Assembly: GCA_045226255.1 (NCBI GenBank)
Contig: JBGVCG010000006.1
Coordinates: 1 to 64,000, forward strand
Reading direction: 5' to 3'
Source of the DNA: UBA1181 sp045226255
GTDB taxonomy: Bacteria > Bacteroidota > Bacteroidia > Bacteroidales > Paludibacteraceae
Length of the DNA: 64,000 bases
Position 1 is the stretch's first letter. Each line of letters opens with the position of its first letter. The notes under the pieces were generated by a model. The model had not been told where the DNA came from. It saw nothing but the letters and a program-made list of their open reading frames with translations, and ran no database searches. A program made the position numbers and the translations under genes. Of this stretch, positions 60,907-64,000 are shown one piece after another.

Positions 60907-62496
60907 ATGAAACAATTGTTATTGGCTGACGAAGCCATTGCCCAAGGGGCGATTGATGGTGGACTTTCAGGTGTTTACGCATATCCTGGAACACCTTCCA
61001 CCGAGATCACGGAGTATATCCAGAACTCCAAGCAAGCGAAGGAACGTAATATCCACAGCCATTGGTCATCCAATGAGAAGACGGCCATGGAGGCTGCGCT
61101 CGGTATGTCATACGGAGGCAAGCGTTCGTTGGTCTGCATGAAGCACGTGGGAATGAACGTTGCGGCGGACTGTTTCGTGAACACTGCCATCACGGGTGTG
61201 AATGGTGGTATGATGGTGTTGGCGGCGGACGATCCGTCCATGCACTCCTCACAGAACGAGCAGGACTCCCGTTTCTATGGCAACTTCGCCATGATTCCTA
61301 TCCTGGAGCCTTCCAATCAGCAAGAGGCGTACGATATGGCCTACAACGGTTTTGACCTTTCCGAGAAGTTGGGTTATCCAGTCTTGATGCGTATCGTCAC
61401 CCGTTTGGCGCACTCCCGCTCAGGCGTTGAGCGCAAGGAGGTGAGGCCAGAGAACGGTAACAGCGTACCGGCAGACCCACGTCAGTTCGTCTTGTTGCCA
61501 GCCATCGCGCGCCGTCGTTACCAACACTTGTTGGACATGCAGGGCGAGATATTGTCCGCTTCCGAGAATTCACCATACAACCGTTACATCGACGGAAACA
61601 ACAAGAAGATCGGTGTGGTGGCTTGCGGAATCGGTATCAACTACTTGAACGAGGTTTACCCTGAGGGTTGCGAGTACCCTGTTGTCAAGGTATCCCAATA
61701 CCCGTTGCCTAAGAAGATGATCGACAAGTTGGCTTCCGAGTGTGAGTCCCTCTTGGTGATCGAGGACGGTTATCCGTTCGTGGAGAGCCAGTTGAAGGGT
61801 TTCTTCGAGGCGAAGAAGGTGATGGGTCGTTTGGACGGCACGTTGCCACGCACGGGCGAGTTGGATCCGGACAGCGTGGGCAAGGCCTTCGGAAGAGAGC
61901 ATAAGTCAGTTTACAGCATACCATCCGTCGTGAAGATGCGTCCACCGCAGATGTGCCAGGGATGTGGCCACCGTGACATGTACGAGGCCCTGAACGAGGT
62001 GCTCCGCGGCTATGAGCACAGCAAGGTGTTCGGTGACATCGGTTGCTACACGTTGGGTGCGTTGCCTCCTTATCAGGCGATCAATTCCTGCGTGGACATG
62101 GGCGCCTCCATCACCATGGCGAAGGGTGCGGCGGATGCCGGCATCTACCCAGCTGTGGCTGTCATCGGAGACTCCACCTTCACCCATTCCGGTATGACGG
62201 GTCTCTTGGATGCTGTGGATGAGAACGCTAACATCACCATCGTGATCTCCGATAATGAGACGACCGCCATGACGGGAGGTCAGGACTCCCAAGGTACGGG
62301 CAAGATCGAGAGCATCTGCTTGGGCTTGGGCGTGGATCCGGCTCACCTCCGCGTGTTCGTTCCGTTGAAGAAGAACTATGAGGAGATGTTGCAGATCATC
62401 AAGGAGGAGGTCGAGTACAAAGGACTCTCCGTCATCATCCCTCGTCGTGAGTGCATCCAAACGCTCACACGCAAGATGAAGGCAAAGAAAAAATAA
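60907..62496 (+). CDS. iorA: Indolepyruvate:ferredoxin oxidoreductase alpha-type subunit, lacking the ferredoxin tail
   Basis: A 529-aa thiamine-diphosphate enzyme. Oxidative decarboxylation of aryl pyruvates to aryl-CoA with ferredoxin reduction is the family role. The pyrimidine-binding half begins YAYPGTPSTEITEYI with GGMMVLAADDPSMHSSQNEQ; the pyrophosphate half has MCQGCGHRDMYEALNEVL and GDSTFTHSGMTGLLDAV ... SDNETTAMTGGQ. Classical IorA ends in two 4Fe-4S motifs; here the protein stops at QTLTRKMKAKKK without any CxxCxxCxxxC. The usual iorB gene does not follow: a strong terminator does. It has its own consensus promoter, so it is a single-gene unit. Confidence 0.88.
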   Translation: MKQLLLADEAIAQGAIDGGLSGVYAYPGTPSTEITEYIQNSKQAKERNIHSHWSSNEKTAMEAALGMSYGGKRSLVCMKHVGMNVAADCFVNTAITGVNGGMMVLAADDPSMHSSQNEQDSRFYGNFAMIPILEPSNQQEAYDMAYNGFDLSEKLGYPVLMRIVTRLAHSRSGVERKEVRPENGNSVPADPRQFVLLPAIARRRYQHLLDMQGEILSASENSPYNRYIDGNNKKIGVVACGIGINYLNEVYPEGCEYPVVKVSQYPLPKKMIDKLASECESLLVIEDGYPFVESQLKGFFEAKKVMGRLDGTLPRTGELDPDSVGKAFGREHKSVYSIPSVVKMRPPQMCQGCGHRDMYEALNEVLRGYEHSKVFGDIGCYTLGALPPYQAINSCVDMGASITMAKGAADAGIYPAVAVIGDSTFTHSGMTGLLDAVDENANITIVISDNETTAMTGGQDSQGTGKIESICLGLGVDPAHLRVFVPLKKNYEEMLQIIKEEVEYKGLSVIIPRRECIQTLTRKMKAKKK

Positions 62497-62506
62497 AAAT
62501 ATTAGC

Positions 62507-62545
62507 AAGGGGGAATGCAGGTTTGCGGGCATTCCCCCTTTCGTT
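62507..62545 (+). terminator. Rho-independent terminator after iorA
   Basis: AAGGGGGAATGC (62507-62518) pairs perfectly with GCATTCCCCCTT (62529-62540), followed by TCGTTT. Confidence 0.9.
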
Positions 62546-62584
62546 TCAAATACCTGTTTATTTACAATTTAAAACTGAGAAATT

Positions 62585-63304
62585 ATGCCTGATTTGAAAA
62601 ACATTCTGTTTTTGGACATTGAGACGGCCCCTATGACGGCCACGTTGAGTGAATTGGACCCCGCTTTGGCGCATCTTTGGGAAGAGAAGGTGGAGCAGAT
62701 GAGGCGACGGGTGCCTGAGCGTTACACGGAAGATAGCACGGCCGAGAGCATGTACCATGAGGCGGGTATCTTCGCTGAGTTCGGACGTGTGGTGTGCATA
62801 TCCGTAGGGTTCGCCTACGAGGAGGAGGGTGCGCTCCTTTTCAGGGAGAAATCCTTCTACGGGGAGGATGAGCGGCAGTTGTTGCTCGACTTCGCCGACT
62901 TGCTGAACCACTCCTGCCAGACGCCGAGCCATTACCTCTGCGGACACAATGCGAAGGAGTTCGATTTTCCCTTTATCGCCCGTCGTATGTTGATCCATGG
63001 CATCCAGTTGCCCGAGATATTGAACGTTGCGGGGAGGAAGCCGTGGGAGGTCCGCCTGCTCGACACGATGGACATGTGGAAGTTCGGAGACTACAAGCAT
63101 TACACCTCGTTGAAGCTTCTGTGCGCCGTGTTTAACATCCCCACGCCGAAGGATGATATCGACGGTAGTCAGGTGGCGGGTGTCTTTTACGAGGAGAAGA
63201 ATGTGCGGCGGATCGCCACCTATTGCGAGAAGGATGTGTTCGCCACCGCGCAGGTGTATTTGCGGATGACGGGAGAGGGGAGAGAGTTAAGAATTAAGAA
63301 TTAA
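62585..63304 (+). CDS. DnaQ-like (DEDDy) 3'-5' exonuclease
   Basis: A 239-aa single-domain exonuclease. ExoI NILFLDIETAPM carries the DxE metal ligands, ExoII is CGHNAKEFDFPFIARRML with the Asp, and ExoIII YCEKDVFATAQVYLRM gives the YxxxD of the DEDDy class. It resembles the stand-alone PolB-proofreading-like exonucleases of Bacteroidota, with a role in DNA repair or RNA turnover inferred. The last residues ELRIKN are read from an AT-rich heptamer repeat (63284-63310) that contains the stop codon, so the C-terminus may be a recent extension. Confidence 0.85.
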   Translation: MPDLKNILFLDIETAPMTATLSELDPALAHLWEEKVEQMRRRVPERYTEDSTAESMYHEAGIFAEFGRVVCISVGFAYEEEGALLFREKSFYGEDERQLLLDFADLLNHSCQTPSHYLCGHNAKEFDFPFIARRMLIHGIQLPEILNVAGRKPWEVRLLDTMDMWKFGDYKHYTSLKLLCAVFNIPTPKDDIDGSQVAGVFYEEKNVRRIATYCEKDVFATAQVYLRMTGEGRELRIKN

Positions 63305-63310
63305 GAATTT
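63284..63310. repeat. AT-rich heptamer repeat overlapping an exonuclease stop codon
   Basis: GAGTTAAGAATTAAGAATTAAGAATT is a run of slipped TTAAGAA units in the opposite orientation to 17261-17290. It supplies the last codons and the stop of the exonuclease gene. Confidence 0.6.
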
Positions 63311-63516
63311 TTGGGGCGTGTGGATCATTCGTTTTGTGCGGCGTCCCGTTGTCCGTGCGGATATTGAGGCGGGGTGTTAATTGTCCGCCCTGGAAGGGCA
63401 TTTCATTAAAGAATTTTTGGGGCGTGTGGATCATTCGTTTTGTGCAGCGTCCCATTGTCCGTGCGGATATTGAGGCGGGGTGTTAATTGTCCGCCCTGGA
63501 AGGGCATATCATTACC
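63305..63516. repeat. Tandem duplication of a 106-bp unit
   Basis: Bases 63305-63410 and 63411-63516 are two nearly identical head-to-tail copies, beginning GAATTTTTGGGGCGTG and ending in GCCCTGGAAGGGCAT. Only a few differences separate them (for example GCGGCGTCCCG versus GCAGCGTCCCA), so the duplication is recent. Each carries a GCCCTGGAAGGGC module of the dispersed family. Confidence 0.9.
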
Positions 63517-63690
63517 TAGCCCAGGGCAACGCCCTGGGGAAAATGTGAGGAGGTTAAATACGCCCTGAAGGGGCAAAAGGATGTGGATGGTTGGTTGTTT
63601 GTTGCATTCCACCATAGAGACGATGTGCACATCGTCTCCACCGACAACCCATCACCTCGCCCAAGACATACCCCCTGGGGAATTCTGAAT
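63517..63690 (-). repeat. Dispersed intergenic repeat, reverse orientation
   Basis: AGCCCAGGGCAACGCCCTGGGG (palindrome of 8-bp arms CCCAGGGC/GCCCTGGG), CGCCCTGAAGGGGC near 63561 and GCCCAAGACATACCCCCTGGGG near 63659 are modules of the repeat family also seen at 49211-49432, here on the other strand. A short frame through them (63406-63630) reads PLQGVF...SPGRCPGLGNDMPFQG, typical of such repeats and not a gene. The 63305-63699 gap holds nothing else. Confidence 0.7.
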
Positions 63691-63699
63691 TGTCTCTTC

Positions 63700-63996
63700 T
63701 CAAAAGGTCAATTTCCACGAAGAGACCGACTGAATAGGCTCTTCCTTTAAAAAATCTTTTAAATGATTTATTAACCTATTTTTGTCAATCACAAAGAATA
63801 GATGTACCAATAATTTCAACGCCGCAAATAAAATCAACACTACTTTCATAATGGACAGGAAATCCTCTTTGAAATAGATACCGATGAAAAAGAACATCAA
63901 TGGAGGGAATATAATGAGGAAACGAGTAAAAGTGCAATGGGAACATTCCACAACAAGTTGATCGGATGAAGAATTGGAAATGTAAACATCCATCAC
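63700..63996 (-). CDS. Small membrane protein, possibly extending beyond the window
   Basis: A 98-aa protein with hydrophobic segments at about 26-44 and 50-70 (FLIIFPPLMFFFIGIYF and VVLILFAALKLLVHLFFVI) and a charged C-terminus ending SVSSWKLTF. The visible ATG is at 63996; four bases of window remain upstream so an earlier start cannot be excluded. Unknown function; its AT-rich composition resembles that of the other small membrane gene at 33251-33562. Confidence 0.5.
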   Translation of the reverse strand: MMDVYISNSSSDQLVVECSHCTFTRFLIIFPPLMFFFIGIYFKEDFLSIMKVVLILFAALKLLVHLFFVIDKNRLINHLKDFLKEEPIQSVSSWKLTF

Positions 63997-64000
63997 GTCC

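Noticed and set aside
1..64000. CRISPR array, tRNA or rRNA genes, insertion sequence
   Set aside because: No regularly spaced direct repeats with unique spacers, no cloverleaf with a T-arm, no rRNA-like stretch and no transposase were seen. The only tandem repeat is the two-copy unit at 63305-63516.

Overview
The window reads as a chromosomal segment of an anaerobic or gut-type member of the Bacteroidales (phylum Bacteroidota). The signs are the short primary sigma factor of about 286 aa, the type IX secretion channel PorV plus proteins with type IX-like C-terminal sorting domains, type III glutamine synthetase, an indolepyruvate:ferredoxin oxidoreductase alpha subunit, the rSAM/lipoprotein pair, Listeria-Bacteroides and FISUMP-type surface repeats, and -7 boxes of the form TAnnTTTG before many genes. 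Genus cannot be fixed from the sequence. Most of the window is ordinary, densely packed, moderately GC-rich chromosome. Three stretches are visibly AT-richer and look accessory: 1-5.5 kb, 31.2-33.6 kb and 45.8-48 kb.

Layout. 0-5.5 kb: end of an AbiEi antitoxin gene, the AbiEii toxin, two large uncharacterised genes (one soluble with Trp-rich repeats, one membrane-bound) and a translationally coupled 41-codon ORF, all abutting the 3' end of mnmE. 5.6-17 kb: housekeeping genes, mostly on the minus strand (NAD-dependent epimerase-like protein + mnmE; a Yip1-like protein + smpB + a ModF-like double ABC ATPase; rlmD + metallophosphoesterase + NIF3 + zinc-ribbon protein). 17.3-22.7 kb: a five-gene minus-strand operon coupling an ABC importer to a substrate-binding/OmpA fusion and two coiled-coil proteins. 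23.0-27.4 kb: FkbH-like HAD protein, acyl carrier protein, MBOAT acyltransferase and an SGNH-like membrane protein, a predicted envelope acylation pathway. 27.6-31.2 kb: porV, an MFS transporter and miaA. 31.2-33.6 kb: orphan lipoprotein and membrane genes. 33.8-45.8 kb: glutamine synthetase III behind a palindromic candidate operator, a four-gene envelope cluster, DUF3127, a GH5 lipoprotein, a Na/Pi cotransporter and endonuclease III. 45.8-51.8 kb: FISUMP surface protein, sorting-domain protein, the primary sigma factor, dispersed repeats, and the rSAM/lipoprotein system. 51.8-64 kb: HtrA protease, RNase P RNA, YihY, M3 peptidase, RelA, riboflavin synthase, IorA, a DnaQ-like exonuclease and a repeat-rich tail.

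The most notable systems are: (i) the SBP-OmpA/ABC/coiled-coil operon, in which the ATPase and the first coiled-coil protein carry copies of the same short linear motif; (ii) the FkbH-ACP-MBOAT-SGNH cluster, which suggests that a glyceryl or related group is moved from glycolysis to the envelope; (iii) a radical SAM/SPASM enzyme next to its putative substrate protein, which here also carries a type IX sorting domain, with a terminator between the two genes; and (iv) AbiE plus two unknown genes at the mnmE 3' end. Also notable are a RelA protein with a visibly dead hydrolase domain and an IorA lacking its ferredoxin tail and its usual partner gene.
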